Of a DNA stretch of 64,000 nucleotides, positions 29,248-37,937 are shown piece by piece. A program made the translations under genes and the position numbers. The stretch covers positions 1 to 64,000 of the forward strand of contig CACJNX010000001.1 of assembly GCA_902594835.1 (NCBI GenBank), given 5' to 3'. Source of the DNA: an uncultured Pelagibacteraceae bacterium. GTDB taxonomy: Bacteria > Pseudomonadota > Alphaproteobacteria > Pelagibacterales > Pelagibacteraceae. Numbering within the stretch: position 1 is the first letter of the stretch; the number at the start of each line of letters is the position of its first letter. Under the pieces are notes generated by a model. It was not told the DNA's origin and ran no database searches. It was given only the letters and a program-made list of their open reading frames with translations.

Positions 29248-30728
29248 TGAAAAAATTTATAATTTCAATTGATGCTGGGACTACATCCAACAGATCAATC
29301 CTTTTTGATTTAAAAGGTAAGCCAGTTTATTCGTCACAAAAAGAATTTACACAGTATTTTCCGAAAAGTGGTTGGGTTGAGCACAATCCAGAAGAAATTT
29401 GGAGAACAACTTTAAAAACTTTAAAAGATGTTATTCAAAAAGCAAAAAGACTAAGAGGTGAAATTTTAAGTATAGGTATTACAAATCAAAGAGAAACAAC
29501 TGTTTTGTGGGACAGTAAAACAGGTAAGCCAGTTTATAATGCAATTGTCTGGCAAGACCGTAGACAAGAAGAGTTTTGTAAAAAATTAAGAAAACAAAAC
29601 AAAGATACTATGATCTTCAATAAAACAGGTCTTTTGATTGACTCTTACTTTTCAGGAACAAAAATTAAATGGATATTAGATAATGTTTCTAAAGCTAAAC
29701 AACTAATGAATAAAAAGCAATTATTGTTTGGAACAATTGATAGCTTTTTAATTTGGAGATTAACCCGAGGGAAAGTTCACGCAACTGATGCCACAAATGC
29801 AAGTAGAACAATGATTTATAACATATCCTCTAATAAATGGGATGATACAATCTTAAATTTACTAAAAATTAAAAAACATATTTTACCAGAGGTGAAAGAT
29901 TCTGCTGATGATTATGGTCAAACTCATTCGTCATTTACAGGTAAATCTATACCTATAAATGGTGTAGTGGGAGATCAGCAATCAGCAACAATTGGTCAAT
30001 GTTGTTTTGAACCTGGGTCTCTTAAGAGCACCTATGGAACTGGAGCATTTGTTTTACTTAATACAGGAAGTAAAAAGATCTATTCAAAAAATAGATTATT
30101 AACTACAATTGCATATAGAATTAATGGCAAGACAACATATGCTATGGAAGGATCAATTTTTATAGCAGGTGCGGGTGTTCAATGGCTTAGAGACAGAATG
30201 AAATTTTTTAAGAAAGCCCCAGAGACAGAAAAAATTGTGAAATCTTTAAAAGATAATAATAATATTTATCTAGTACCAGCTTTTACAGGGCTTGGAGCAC
30301 CTTATTGGGATGCAAACGCTAGGGGGGTTTTAAGCGGTATTACTAGAGATACAAGTCCAAAAGAAATAGTGAGAGCTACAATCGAAGCAGTTGCCTATCA
30401 AACATACGATTTATTTGAAGCCATGAAACATGATGGTTTAAGACCAAAAATTGTGAAAGTTGATGGTGGTATGGTTATGAATAATTGGTTTTCACAATTT
30501 TTATCTGACATAGTTAATGTAAAAGTTTTAAGACCAAAGGTTCAAGAAACAACAGCTCTAGGAGCAGCATTTATGGCTGGCTTGCAAATTGGAGTTTATA
30601 AATCATTAAAAGACATTTCTAAAAATTGGCATTTAGATAAAAAATTTTCACCAAAGATGAAAAATACATTAAGAAATAAACTTTTAGAGGGCTGGTCAGC
30701 AGCAATTAAAAAAACTTTAAGCAATTAA
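29247..30728 (+). CDS. glpK: Glycerol kinase
   Basis: Phosphorylates glycerol to sn-glycerol-3-phosphate with ATP. 493 residues, FGGY carbohydrate kinase family. ISIDAGTTSNRSILFD is the phosphate-1 motif, GITNQRETTVLWD and WQDRRQ line the glycerol site, GVVGDQQSATIGQ carries the catalytic Asp, STYGTGAFVLLNTG the phosphate-2 loop, and KVDGGMVMNNWFSQF the adenosine motif. It starts at the last base of the G3P dehydrogenase gene. The transporter cluster follows after a 101-bp regulatory gap. Confidence 0.96.
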   Translation: MKKFIISIDAGTTSNRSILFDLKGKPVYSSQKEFTQYFPKSGWVEHNPEEIWRTTLKTLKDVIQKAKRLRGEILSIGITNQRETTVLWDSKTGKPVYNAIVWQDRRQEEFCKKLRKQNKDTMIFNKTGLLIDSYFSGTKIKWILDNVSKAKQLMNKKQLLFGTIDSFLIWRLTRGKVHATDATNASRTMIYNISSNKWDDTILNLLKIKKHILPEVKDSADDYGQTHSSFTGKSIPINGVVGDQQSATIGQCCFEPGSLKSTYGTGAFVLLNTGSKKIYSKNRLLTTIAYRINGKTTYAMEGSIFIAGAGVQWLRDRMKFFKKAPETEKIVKSLKDNNNIYLVPAFTGLGAPYWDANARGVLSGITRDTSPKEIVRATIEAVAYQTYDLFEAMKHDGLRPKIVKVDGGMVMNNWFSQFLSDIVNVKVLRPKVQETTALGAAFMAGLQIGVYKSLKDISKNWHLDKKFSPKMKNTLRNKLLEGWSAAIKKTLSN

Positions 30729-30829
30729 CACACCTTCAAGTTGCATAATTAACTAATAAACCGCTGTACAGTTTGGGTTAATTTTGGTTCAATAATACAT
30801 CATTAAAAACAACAATGGGGGAAATAACA
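30729..30829 (+). promoter_or_regulatory. Leader region of the glycerol-importer operon
   Basis: A 101-bp gap between glpK and the binding-protein gene, long for this genome. It holds the 8-bp palindrome CTGTACAG (30764-30771), a poor -35/-10 candidate (TTGGGT at 30773, ATACAT at 30795, 16-bp spacing), and a strong GGGGGA ribosome-binding site at 30817-30822. The ribosome-binding site decides for the ATG at 30830 over the ATG at 30815. Confidence 0.35.
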
Positions 30830-32560
30830 ATGTTTAAAACATTAAAAACTTTCTTAGCTGTTGCTGTATCATTTTCAATTGTAACTATTTCTAGTGTTTT
30901 TGCAGACGGGCATATGGCTGCAATTAAGAAATGGTCTAATGGAGAATTTAGTCTTTCAACTTTATCTGCAAAAGAGAGAGAGAAAGAACTAGAGTGGTTC
31001 CACAATGCTGCAAAGCCATTCAAAGGAATGTCTATTAAAGTATTGTCTGAAACTATTCCAACGCACGAGTATGAGTCAAAAGTTTTAACAAAAGCTTTTG
31101 AGGAAATTACTGGGATTAAAGTTAATCACCAGTTACTCGGTGAAGGTGATGTTGTAATGGCTGTACAAACACAAATGCAAACTAACGTAAGTATTTACGA
31201 TGCGTACATCAATGACTCTGATTTGATTGGTACACACGCTAGAATGCAACAGGCAGTTAATTTAACAAAATGGATGGCTGGAGAAGGTAAAGATGTAACT
31301 TTACCAACTTTAGATATTGATGATTTCATCGGTAAACAGTTTACAACTGGACCTGATGGAGACTTATATCAATTACCTGACCAACAATTTGCTAACCTTT
31401 ATTGGTTTAGAAAAGATTGGTTTGACAGACCTGAAATTAAAAAAGGTTTTAAAGCGAAATACGGATACGACTTAGGTGTTCCTTTAAACTGGTCTGCTTA
31501 TGAAGACATCGCAAAATACTTTACAAATGATGTAAAAAATATTGATGGTGTAAGAATATACGGTCACATGGACTACGGTAAGAGAGCTCCGGACTTAGGT
31601 TGGAGAATGACTGACGCGTGGTTATCAATGGCTGGAGCAGGTGACGTTGGAAAACCTAACGGAATACCAGTGGACGAATGGGGAATAAGAATGGAAAAAG
31701 GTTCTTGTAACCCAGTAGGAGCTTCTGTAACTAGAGGTGGAGCTGCTAACGGTCCAGCTGCAGTATACGCAATCAGAAAATGGGATGAGTGGTTAAGAAA
31801 CTACGCACCTCCAGGTGCAGCGGCTATGGACTTCTATCAGTCTTTACCGTCTCTATCTTCTGGAAACGTCGCTCAGCAAATTTTCTGGTACACAGCGTTC
31901 ACAGCATCTTTAGTAGGAAAAAATCCTAACAATAAAGTTGTTGATTCTAACGGTAAGCCGTTATGGAGAATGGGTCCATCACCAAAAGGACCTTATTGGG
32001 AAGAAGGCATGAAGCTTGGATATCAAGATGCTGGATCATGGACTTTATTTAAGTCTACACCAGTTAAAAATAGAAAAGCTGCATGGTTGTACGCTCAATT
32101 CGTTGTATCAAAAACTGTAGACCTTAAGAAAAGTCACGTTGGTTTAACTATCATTAGAGATAGTTCAATTGATCACAAATCTTTCACAGAAAGAGCTGAT
32201 GCATTAGGTGGACTTGTAGAATTCTACAGATCTGACAATAGAAACATTTGGTCACCAACAGGTATTAACGTTCCGGATTATCCGAAGTTAGCACAAATCT
32301 GGTGGCAACAAATTGGAGATGTAAACTCAGGTGCGTTTACTCCACAACAAGCTATGGATCGTCTTGCAGAAGAGATGGACTTAGTTATGTCTCGTATGGA
32401 AGCTGCTGATAAAGGTAGTAACGCATACGGTGGATGTGGACCTAGACTTAATAAACCAAGAGAAGCTTCTTATTGGTTAAATAAAAAAGGTTCGCCAAAA
32501 GCAAAACGTAACGAGAAACCTCAAGGAAAAACTGTTCCATACGCGAAAGCTTGGAAATAG
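30830..32560 (+). CDS. Glycerol ABC transporter substrate-binding protein (GlpV-like)
   Basis: 576 residues from ATG 30830, chosen for the GGGGGA site 7 bp upstream. The start gives a clean signal peptide (MFKTLKTFLAVAVSFSIVTISSVFA, then DG). The mature protein belongs to the large extracellular solute-binding family, with FKGMSIKVLSETIPTHEYE near the start. The GlpV assignment rests on glpK next door and on the GlpS/GlpT/GlpP/GlpQ/DUF2160 set downstream. The gene uses many C-ending codons (TAC, AAC, GAC) compared with neighbours, as highly expressed genes do. A strong terminator follows. Confidence 0.9.
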   Translation: MFKTLKTFLAVAVSFSIVTISSVFADGHMAAIKKWSNGEFSLSTLSAKEREKELEWFHNAAKPFKGMSIKVLSETIPTHEYESKVLTKAFEEITGIKVNHQLLGEGDVVMAVQTQMQTNVSIYDAYINDSDLIGTHARMQQAVNLTKWMAGEGKDVTLPTLDIDDFIGKQFTTGPDGDLYQLPDQQFANLYWFRKDWFDRPEIKKGFKAKYGYDLGVPLNWSAYEDIAKYFTNDVKNIDGVRIYGHMDYGKRAPDLGWRMTDAWLSMAGAGDVGKPNGIPVDEWGIRMEKGSCNPVGASVTRGGAANGPAAVYAIRKWDEWLRNYAPPGAAAMDFYQSLPSLSSGNVAQQIFWYTAFTASLVGKNPNNKVVDSNGKPLWRMGPSPKGPYWEEGMKLGYQDAGSWTLFKSTPVKNRKAAWLYAQFVVSKTVDLKKSHVGLTIIRDSSIDHKSFTERADALGGLVEFYRSDNRNIWSPTGINVPDYPKLAQIWWQQIGDVNSGAFTPQQAMDRLAEEMDLVMSRMEAADKGSNAYGGCGPRLNKPREASYWLNKKGSPKAKRNEKPQGKTVPYAKAWK

Positions 32561-32584
32561 TAAGAGGTTAATCTAAATTTAAAA

Positions 32585-32610
32585 GGGGGCACTTGCTGCC
32601 CCCTTTTTTT
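32585..32610 (+). terminator. Intrinsic terminator after the glycerol-binding protein gene
   Basis: GGGGGCA (32585-32591) pairs perfectly with TGCCCCC (32597-32603) around a CTTGC loop, followed by seven T. It is a textbook Rho-independent terminator, remarkable for its G/C stem in an A/T-rich genome. It lies between the binding-protein gene and the ATPase genes of the same transporter, so partial read-through would give more binding protein than pump. It also argues against a TTG start at 32593, which lies inside the hairpin. Confidence 0.92.
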
Positions 32611-32628
32611 AAAACTAAATTACAAATT

Positions 32629-33693
32629 ATGAGCTTAGAACTAAAAAACGTTGAAAAAAAAATTGGAATAGAAACTCATATTTATCCTACAAGCATCAAA
32701 TTAGAAAAAAATACCATCAACGTACTTCTTGGATCAACGTTAGCTGGAAAAACAACTTTAATGCAAATCATGGCAGGATTGGACAAACCAACCTCAGGTG
32801 AAATCTGGTTTAACGGAGAGAATGTCACTGGTAAACAAGTTCAAAAAAGAAATGTATCTATGGTTTACCAACAATTTATTAATTACCCAAGTTTTACAGT
32901 ATTTGAAAATATAGCATCACCTTTGAAAATAACAGGTGTTAATTCAGATGAAATAAAAGAAAGAGTTGGAAAGGTTGCAGAACTATTAAAATTATCTGCT
33001 ATGCTAAATAAAAAACCTGATGAATTATCTGGTGGTCAACAGCAAAGAACAGCTTTAGCAAGAGCATTAGTGAAGGACTCAGACTTAATATTATTAGATG
33101 AGCCTTTAGCTAACTTAGATTTTAAACTTAGAGAAGAGCTAAGAGAGGAACTTCCAAAATTATTTGAGGACAGAGAATGTATCGTTGTTTACGCAACAAC
33201 CGAACCATCTGATGCTCTCATGATTGGCGGTAATACAGCTACTATTCTAGAGGGAAAAATTATTCAATATGGAAAGACCTTAGATGTTTATAATAAACCT
33301 GAAAATTTAACTTCAGCGAAAGTATTCAGTGATCCACCAATGAATATTGCAGAAATTTCTAAAAGTGGAGATACCTGCAAGTTAACTGACAACAGTGTTC
33401 AGTGGAAATCTAATGTAAAAATTAAAGATGGAAATTATAAAATAGGAATTAGACCACATAACATAACAACTTACAAAGAGGGAAATAATACGGTTGAAAT
33501 TAATGGTAAAGTTTTAATTTCAGAGCTAAGCGGTTCTGAAAGTTTAATACATTTTACTAATGGTAGCTTAAACTGGGTGTCTTTATCTAACGGAATTCAG
33601 CAAAAAAATATTGGCGAAAACACAAAACTATTTATGAATGTAGATGAATTTTTATATTTTGATGAAAACAATAGATTAGTAAATCATGGCTAA
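32629..33693 (+). CDS. Glycerol ABC transporter ATPase, GlpS type
   Basis: 354 residues from ATG 32629. Walker A is the unusual GSTLAGKTT (35-43), as in GlpS proteins, in place of GxSGxGKT. Q-loop near 81-82, a perfect LSGGQ signature (133-137) and Walker B LILLDEP (153-159) follow. The H-loop reads YATTEP, with Thr191 where the switch His should be. A TOBE-like C-terminal domain follows. With the next gene it forms a heterodimer in which defects are complementary: this subunit supplies the good signature and the partner the good Walker A and His. It overlaps the next gene by 8 bp. Confidence 0.92.
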   Translation: MSLELKNVEKKIGIETHIYPTSIKLEKNTINVLLGSTLAGKTTLMQIMAGLDKPTSGEIWFNGENVTGKQVQKRNVSMVYQQFINYPSFTVFENIASPLKITGVNSDEIKERVGKVAELLKLSAMLNKKPDELSGGQQQRTALARALVKDSDLILLDEPLANLDFKLREELREELPKLFEDRECIVVYATTEPSDALMIGGNTATILEGKIIQYGKTLDVYNKPENLTSAKVFSDPPMNIAEISKSGDTCKLTDNSVQWKSNVKIKDGNYKIGIRPHNITTYKEGNNTVEINGKVLISELSGSESLIHFTNGSLNWVSLSNGIQQKNIGENTKLFMNVDEFLYFDENNRLVNHG

Positions 33694-34747
33694 AATAACA
33701 CTAAATAATTTAAGTCACAGTTATGTTTCTAATTATACTGATGCAGATTTAGTATTAAGAGATGTAAACATAGATTGGAAAGATGGAGGAGCTTACGCTT
33801 TACTAGGTCCTTCAGGATGTGGGAAGACAACATTACTAAATATCATTTCAGGATTAATTAAACCGTCCAAAGGAGATATTTTATTTGATGATAAAAATGT
33901 AACGTCTCTAAATCCAGTTGAAAGAGATATAGCTCAAATATTTCAATTTCCAGTCATCTATGACACGATGAGTGTTTATGAAAACTTAGCTTTTCCTTTA
34001 AAAAATAGAAATCTTTCTGATACAGAAATTGACTCTAAAGTAAGAGAAATAGCAGAAATGTTAGAGTTAACATCAACACTAGGCAATAGAGCTTCTGGTT
34101 TGACAGCTGACGGTAAACAAAAAATTTCGTTGGGCAGAGGATTAGTGAGATCGGATGTTAATGTAATTATGTTTGATGAGCCTTTAACTGTAATTGACCC
34201 ACATCTTAAATGGATTTTAAGGTCTAAATTAAAAGAATTACATCAAAAAATTAATCGGACAATGATTTACGTTACGCATGATCAGACCGAAGCCCTAACT
34301 TTTGCAGATCAAGTTGTTGTGATGCATGAAGGACAAATAGTTCAAACTGGAACCCCTGTAGAATTATTTGAGAAGCCGAAACACACTTTTGTTGGTCACT
34401 TTATTGGGTCTCCAGGTATGAACATTTTACCTTGCCAAATTAAAAACGGACAAATAAATTTTGCAGGTCAAGAAATACAAAGCAATTCAAATATTAAAAA
34501 GAATAATTTTCAAAAAACACAATTAGGAATAAGACCGGAATTTATAAATTTTTCAGATAAAGGCATTCCTGTGAAAATAAAAAGAGTTAGTAACACCGGA
34601 AGGCACAAAATAATAGATACTGAATGTAGCGGAGGAACAATCAAAATTTTATCTAATGCATCTAAAGATATTCCTAGCGGAAGTGCCTATATAAATTTTG
34701 ATCAAAAATATACTTATGTTTATGGAGACGATTGGATAATTGAATAA
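33686..34747 (+). CDS. Glycerol ABC transporter ATPase, GlpT type
   Basis: 353 residues. Canonical Walker A GPSGCGKTT (41-49), Q-loop near 87, Walker B VIMFDEP (160-166) and switch His198 (YVTHDQTEAL). The signature that should read LSGGQ is LTADG (139-143), so it is degenerate. A C-terminal TOBE-like regulatory domain spans about 240-353. Complements the preceding ATPase: only one composite ATP site of the heterodimer has a full consensus set. Overlaps the following permease gene by one base. Confidence 0.93.
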   Translation: MAKITLNNLSHSYVSNYTDADLVLRDVNIDWKDGGAYALLGPSGCGKTTLLNIISGLIKPSKGDILFDDKNVTSLNPVERDIAQIFQFPVIYDTMSVYENLAFPLKNRNLSDTEIDSKVREIAEMLELTSTLGNRASGLTADGKQKISLGRGLVRSDVNVIMFDEPLTVIDPHLKWILRSKLKELHQKINRTMIYVTHDQTEALTFADQVVVMHEGQIVQTGTPVELFEKPKHTFVGHFIGSPGMNILPCQIKNGQINFAGQEIQSNSNIKKNNFQKTQLGIRPEFINFSDKGIPVKIKRVSNTGRHKIIDTECSGGTIKILSNASKDIPSGSAYINFDQKYTYVYGDDWIIE

Positions 34748-35613
34748 TGAATAAAACTATTAATCAAAAAGCTTGGTTCTTTGTTGTTCCTGTGTTTGTG
34801 CTTGTTGCATTTAACGCAGCTATTCCATTGATGACTGTTGTTAATTACTCTTTCCAAGAGACATTTGGAAATAACGTATTTGCTTGGGAAGGAACAAGAT
34901 GGTTTAAACAAATTTTGTTATCTGAAAGATTTCATGATGCCTTAGGAAGACAAATAGCTTTCACATTTATAATTTTATTAATTCAAATACCACTTGGAAT
35001 TGGAATAGCTTTAACAATGCCAAAAAAAGGCTGGGGTGTTCCAGTTTGTTTAATTCTAATGTCGATGCCTCTTTTAATTCCATGGAATGTTGTGGGCGCA
35101 ATGTGGAATATATTTGCATTACCTGACATAGGTTTTCTTGGTTACTCTTTGAATGCCATTGGATTTGATTTTAACTTTACACAACAACCTGGTGACGCTT
35201 GGTTTACAACAATTCTTATGGACGTTTGGCACTGGACTTCACTTGTGGTGCTATTATCTTATGCTGGATTAAATTCAATTCAACCAGCTTACTATCAAGC
35301 TGCAGAAATTGATGGTGCAAGTCGTTGGGCTACTTTTAGATACATTGAACTTCCAAAAATGAAAAAAGTTTTAACCTTAGCTATTCTTTTAAGATTTATG
35401 GATAGTTTTATGATTTACACCGAACCATTCGTATTAACAGGTGGTGGTCCAGGAAATGCTACAGCATTTTTATCAATAGATTTAGTTAAGATGGCTTTAG
35501 GTCAATTCGATTTAGGCCCTGCAGCTGCTATGTCATTAATATATTTCTTTATAGTGCTTCTAGTTTGTTGGGTATTTTACAGTTTAATGATGAAAAATGA
35601 GGTGAAATCATGA
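34747..35613 (+). CDS. Glycerol ABC transporter permease, GlpP type
   Basis: 288-residue inner-membrane permease of the MalF/UgpA family with about six transmembrane helices. The EAA-loop that contacts the ATPase reads YYQAAEIDGASRWATFRYIELPKMKK (about 180-205). Its end overlaps the next permease by 4 bp. Identity as a glycerol permease follows from the cluster (glpK, GlpS/T-type ATPases, DUF2160) more than from the sequence alone. Confidence 0.92.
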   Translation: MNKTINQKAWFFVVPVFVLVAFNAAIPLMTVVNYSFQETFGNNVFAWEGTRWFKQILLSERFHDALGRQIAFTFIILLIQIPLGIGIALTMPKKGWGVPVCLILMSMPLLIPWNVVGAMWNIFALPDIGFLGYSLNAIGFDFNFTQQPGDAWFTTILMDVWHWTSLVVLLSYAGLNSIQPAYYQAAEIDGASRWATFRYIELPKMKKVLTLAILLRFMDSFMIYTEPFVLTGGGPGNATAFLSIDLVKMALGQFDLGPAAAMSLIYFFIVLLVCWVFYSLMMKNEVKS

Positions 35614-36410
35614 AGAAATATAAGTGGTTAGTACCAACTCTTTATATAATCTTTTTAATGTTACCAATTTATTGGTTAATTAACATGTCATTTAAGACAA
35701 CGACTGAGATTATAAATACTTATTCTTTATGGCCACGAGAATTTACGACAGAGAATTATGTAAAAATCTTTACAGATAGCACATGGTATATGGGTTACGT
35801 AAACTCAATTACCTATACAGTATTTAATACACTTATATCAGTTGCGGCTGCTTTACCCGCAGCTTATGCTTTTTCTAGGTATAAATTTTTAGGGGATAAA
35901 CATTTATTTTTCTGGCTTCTTACTAATCGAATGGCACCGCCAGCTGTATTTGCTTTACCATTCTTTCAATTTTATTCATCAGTAAATTTATTTGATACTC
36001 ATATCGCTGTAGCTTTATCACATTGTTTATTTAATATTCCTTTAGCTGTTTGGATTTTAGAGGGCTTTATGTCAGCTGTACCGAAAGAATTAGATGAAAC
36101 AGCTTATGTAGATGGATATTCTTTTAATAGATTTTTCTTTAAAATATTTATTCCTACAATCGCTGCAGGAATAGGTATTACAATGTTCTTCTGTTTTATG
36201 TTCTCTTGGGTTGAGCTGCTATTAGCTAAGACTTTAACAGCTACAGCTGCTAAACCAATAGCAGCAACAATGACAAGAACAGCAAGTACATCAGGATATG
36301 AGCTTGGTCTGTTAGCTGCAGCAGGAAGTTTGACAATAATTCCAGGAGCGATTGTAATTTACTTTGTCAGAAATTATATTGCTAAAGGATTTGCGATGGG
36401 AAGAGTATGA
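35610..36410 (+). CDS. Glycerol ABC transporter permease, GlpQ type
   Basis: 266-residue MalG/UgpE-family permease, six transmembrane helices starting LVPTLYIIFLMLPIYWLINMSFK. The EAA-loop reads PKELDETAYVDGYSFNRFFFKIFIP (about 155-180). Partner of the preceding permease. Its stop overlaps the DUF2160 gene start by 4 bp, so the five downstream transporter genes form one coupled unit. Confidence 0.92.
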   Translation: MKKYKWLVPTLYIIFLMLPIYWLINMSFKTTTEIINTYSLWPREFTTENYVKIFTDSTWYMGYVNSITYTVFNTLISVAAALPAAYAFSRYKFLGDKHLFFWLLTNRMAPPAVFALPFFQFYSSVNLFDTHIAVALSHCLFNIPLAVWILEGFMSAVPKELDETAYVDGYSFNRFFFKIFIPTIAAGIGITMFFCFMFSWVELLLAKTLTATAAKPIAATMTRTASTSGYELGLLAAAGSLTIIPGAIVIYFVRNYIAKGFAMGRV

Positions 36411-36763
36411 TTTTTACAAAATTATATGCAGCTACTTGGGGGGATGTTGGAAAAGCTAAAGAGAAAGGTTTTTTTGATTTTGATTTATTTTCTTGGATGG
36501 CTTGGACTTGGCAAACAGCATCATTTTTTATCTTCATTGCCCTTTGTATAACTGTGATGTTAATTTGGGAGAAATATTCTCCAGGAGGAAATCCGAGAAA
36601 GGGAATTTTAGGCTTAGACACAACAAGAGGAGACAGACTTTTTGTTTCATTATTAGGTAGCGCATTTATTCATTTAGCATGGCTTGGTCTAGTTGGTAGC
36701 ATGTTGTGGATAGCAACAATTATTTGTGTTGCATATTTTGTGATTGTATTTAAATACGTATAA
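36407..36763 (+). CDS. DUF2160 small membrane protein of the glycerol transporter cluster
   Basis: 118 residues with three predicted helices (about 32-50, 81-97, 98-115). WMAWTWQTASFFIFIA, YSPGGNPRKGILGLDTTRGDRLFVSLLGSAFIHL are DUF2160 hallmarks. In rhizobial glycerol operons a homologous gene (glpU) lies among the transporter genes; its biochemical role is not known to me. Position directly after the permeases, with a 4-bp overlap, supports a function tied to glycerol uptake. gap follows after 2 bp. Confidence 0.88.
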   Translation: MIFTKLYAATWGDVGKAKEKGFFDFDLFSWMAWTWQTASFFIFIALCITVMLIWEKYSPGGNPRKGILGLDTTRGDRLFVSLLGSAFIHLAWLGLVGSMLWIATIICVAYFVIVFKYV

Positions 36764-36765
36764 AA

Positions 36766-37770
36766 ATGATCAAAGTTGGAATAAATGGATTTGGCAGGAT
36801 AGGAAGGCTAATTTTAAGAGCTCTTCTAGAAAATTATAAAGGTAAAATTCAAGTTGTAGGGATTAATGATCTTGGCTCAATAGAAGCTAATGCACATTTA
36901 ATAAAATTCGATAGTACACATGGAACTTTAACTCAGGAAGTTAAAACTTCATCTGAGGGATTTCAAATAGGAGATCAAAACATAAAAGTTTTTGCTGAAA
37001 GAGATCCTGCCAAACTTCTATGGGGTAAAATTGGTGCCGATGTTGTTTTAGAGTGTACAGGTTTCTTCCTGGATAAAACTTCAGCAGGTAAACATATCGA
37101 GGCTGGTGCTAAAAAAGTAATTATTTCTGCTCCTGCTAAAGAAGTAGATTTTACAGTTGTTCAAGGGGTTAATAGTAAAGAATTAACAAAAAAACATAAT
37201 ATTATTTCAAATGGATCGTGTACCACAAACTGTCTAGCTCCAGTAGCCATGGTTTTGGAAAATACTTTTGGAATTGAATATGGTTACATGACCACAATCC
37301 ATAGTTATACTGGAGATCAAAAATTATTAGATACTCTTCATAAAGATTTAAGGAGAGCAAGAGCATCAGGAGATGCAATGATACCAACATCTACTGGCGC
37401 AGCAAAAGCGATGAGTTTAGTTTTACCAAGTTTAAAAGGAAAATTAGATGGTACTGCAATAAGAGTTCCAACACCTAATGTATCTTTGATAGACCTTACT
37501 TTTGTGCCTAACAAAGAAGTTACAGCTGAAAGTATCAATGATGCAATGAGTAAAGCTGCTAATGGTCCTCTTAAAGGTATTTTAGCAACAAACTCAGCTC
37601 CATTAGTTTCTAAAGATTTTAATCACAATCCACACAGTTCAATTTTTGATTTAACTCAAACTCAAGTTATTAAAGGTAAATTTAGCAGAGTACTCTCTTG
37701 GTATGATAACGAGTGGGGATTTTCAAACAGAATGTGTGATACAGCTATCCAAATTGCTGGCCTAATTTAA
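36766..37770 (+). CDS. gap: Glyceraldehyde-3-phosphate dehydrogenase
   Basis: 334 residues, phosphorylating GAPDH. NAD-binding GINGFGRIGRL at the N-terminus, NGSCTTNCLAP with the catalytic Cys (about residue 150), HSYTGDQ with the catalytic His (about 178), TGAAKA and RVPTPNVS, and C-terminal WYDNEWGFSNRM. Asp at position 32-34 (INDLGS) favours NAD over NADP. Placed 2 bp after the glycerol transporter genes, so triose phosphate produced from glycerol enters glycolysis directly. Confidence 0.97.
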   Translation: MIKVGINGFGRIGRLILRALLENYKGKIQVVGINDLGSIEANAHLIKFDSTHGTLTQEVKTSSEGFQIGDQNIKVFAERDPAKLLWGKIGADVVLECTGFFLDKTSAGKHIEAGAKKVIISAPAKEVDFTVVQGVNSKELTKKHNIISNGSCTTNCLAPVAMVLENTFGIEYGYMTTIHSYTGDQKLLDTLHKDLRRARASGDAMIPTSTGAAKAMSLVLPSLKGKLDGTAIRVPTPNVSLIDLTFVPNKEVTAESINDAMSKAANGPLKGILATNSAPLVSKDFNHNPHSSIFDLTQTQVIKGKFSRVLSWYDNEWGFSNRMCDTAIQIAGLI

Positions 37771-37937
37771 ATTTTATTTTTTTCAGCTTCCTCAATTAGT
37801 TTCAAAGTTTCTTTTGGAATTATTGAATTATCAGTCTTTGGAGTATTTTTTCCTGAAATAATTTTTTTCTCTCTCTTAATTTTTTGTAGATCATCAATGG
37901 CATTTAGTATTTCTTCCACACTATAATTATTTTCCAT
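37767..37937 (-). CDS. 56-residue hydrophilic protein coupled to pyruvate kinase
   Basis: ATG at 37937 overlaps the pyk TAA by one base (TAATG), and the frame is open for 56 residues to TAA at 37767. The protein is charged and probably helical (MENNYSVEEILNAIDDLQ, then Lys-rich, ending IEEAEKNKI), with no membrane segment. It fills the whole gap to the convergent gap gene, overlapping its end by 4 bp. I recognise no family; the opening SVEEIL resembles the start of DUF2497/PopZ-like proteins, but the match is too short to mean anything. Translational coupling suggests a real gene. Confidence 0.55.
   Translation of the reverse strand: MENNYSVEEILNAIDDLQKIKREKKIISGKNTPKTDNSIIPKETLKLIEEAEKNKI

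Noticed and set aside
30764-30771. CTGTACAG palindrome before the glycerol-binding protein gene
   Set aside because: Eight bases are too short to claim an operator; kept only as part of the leader description.
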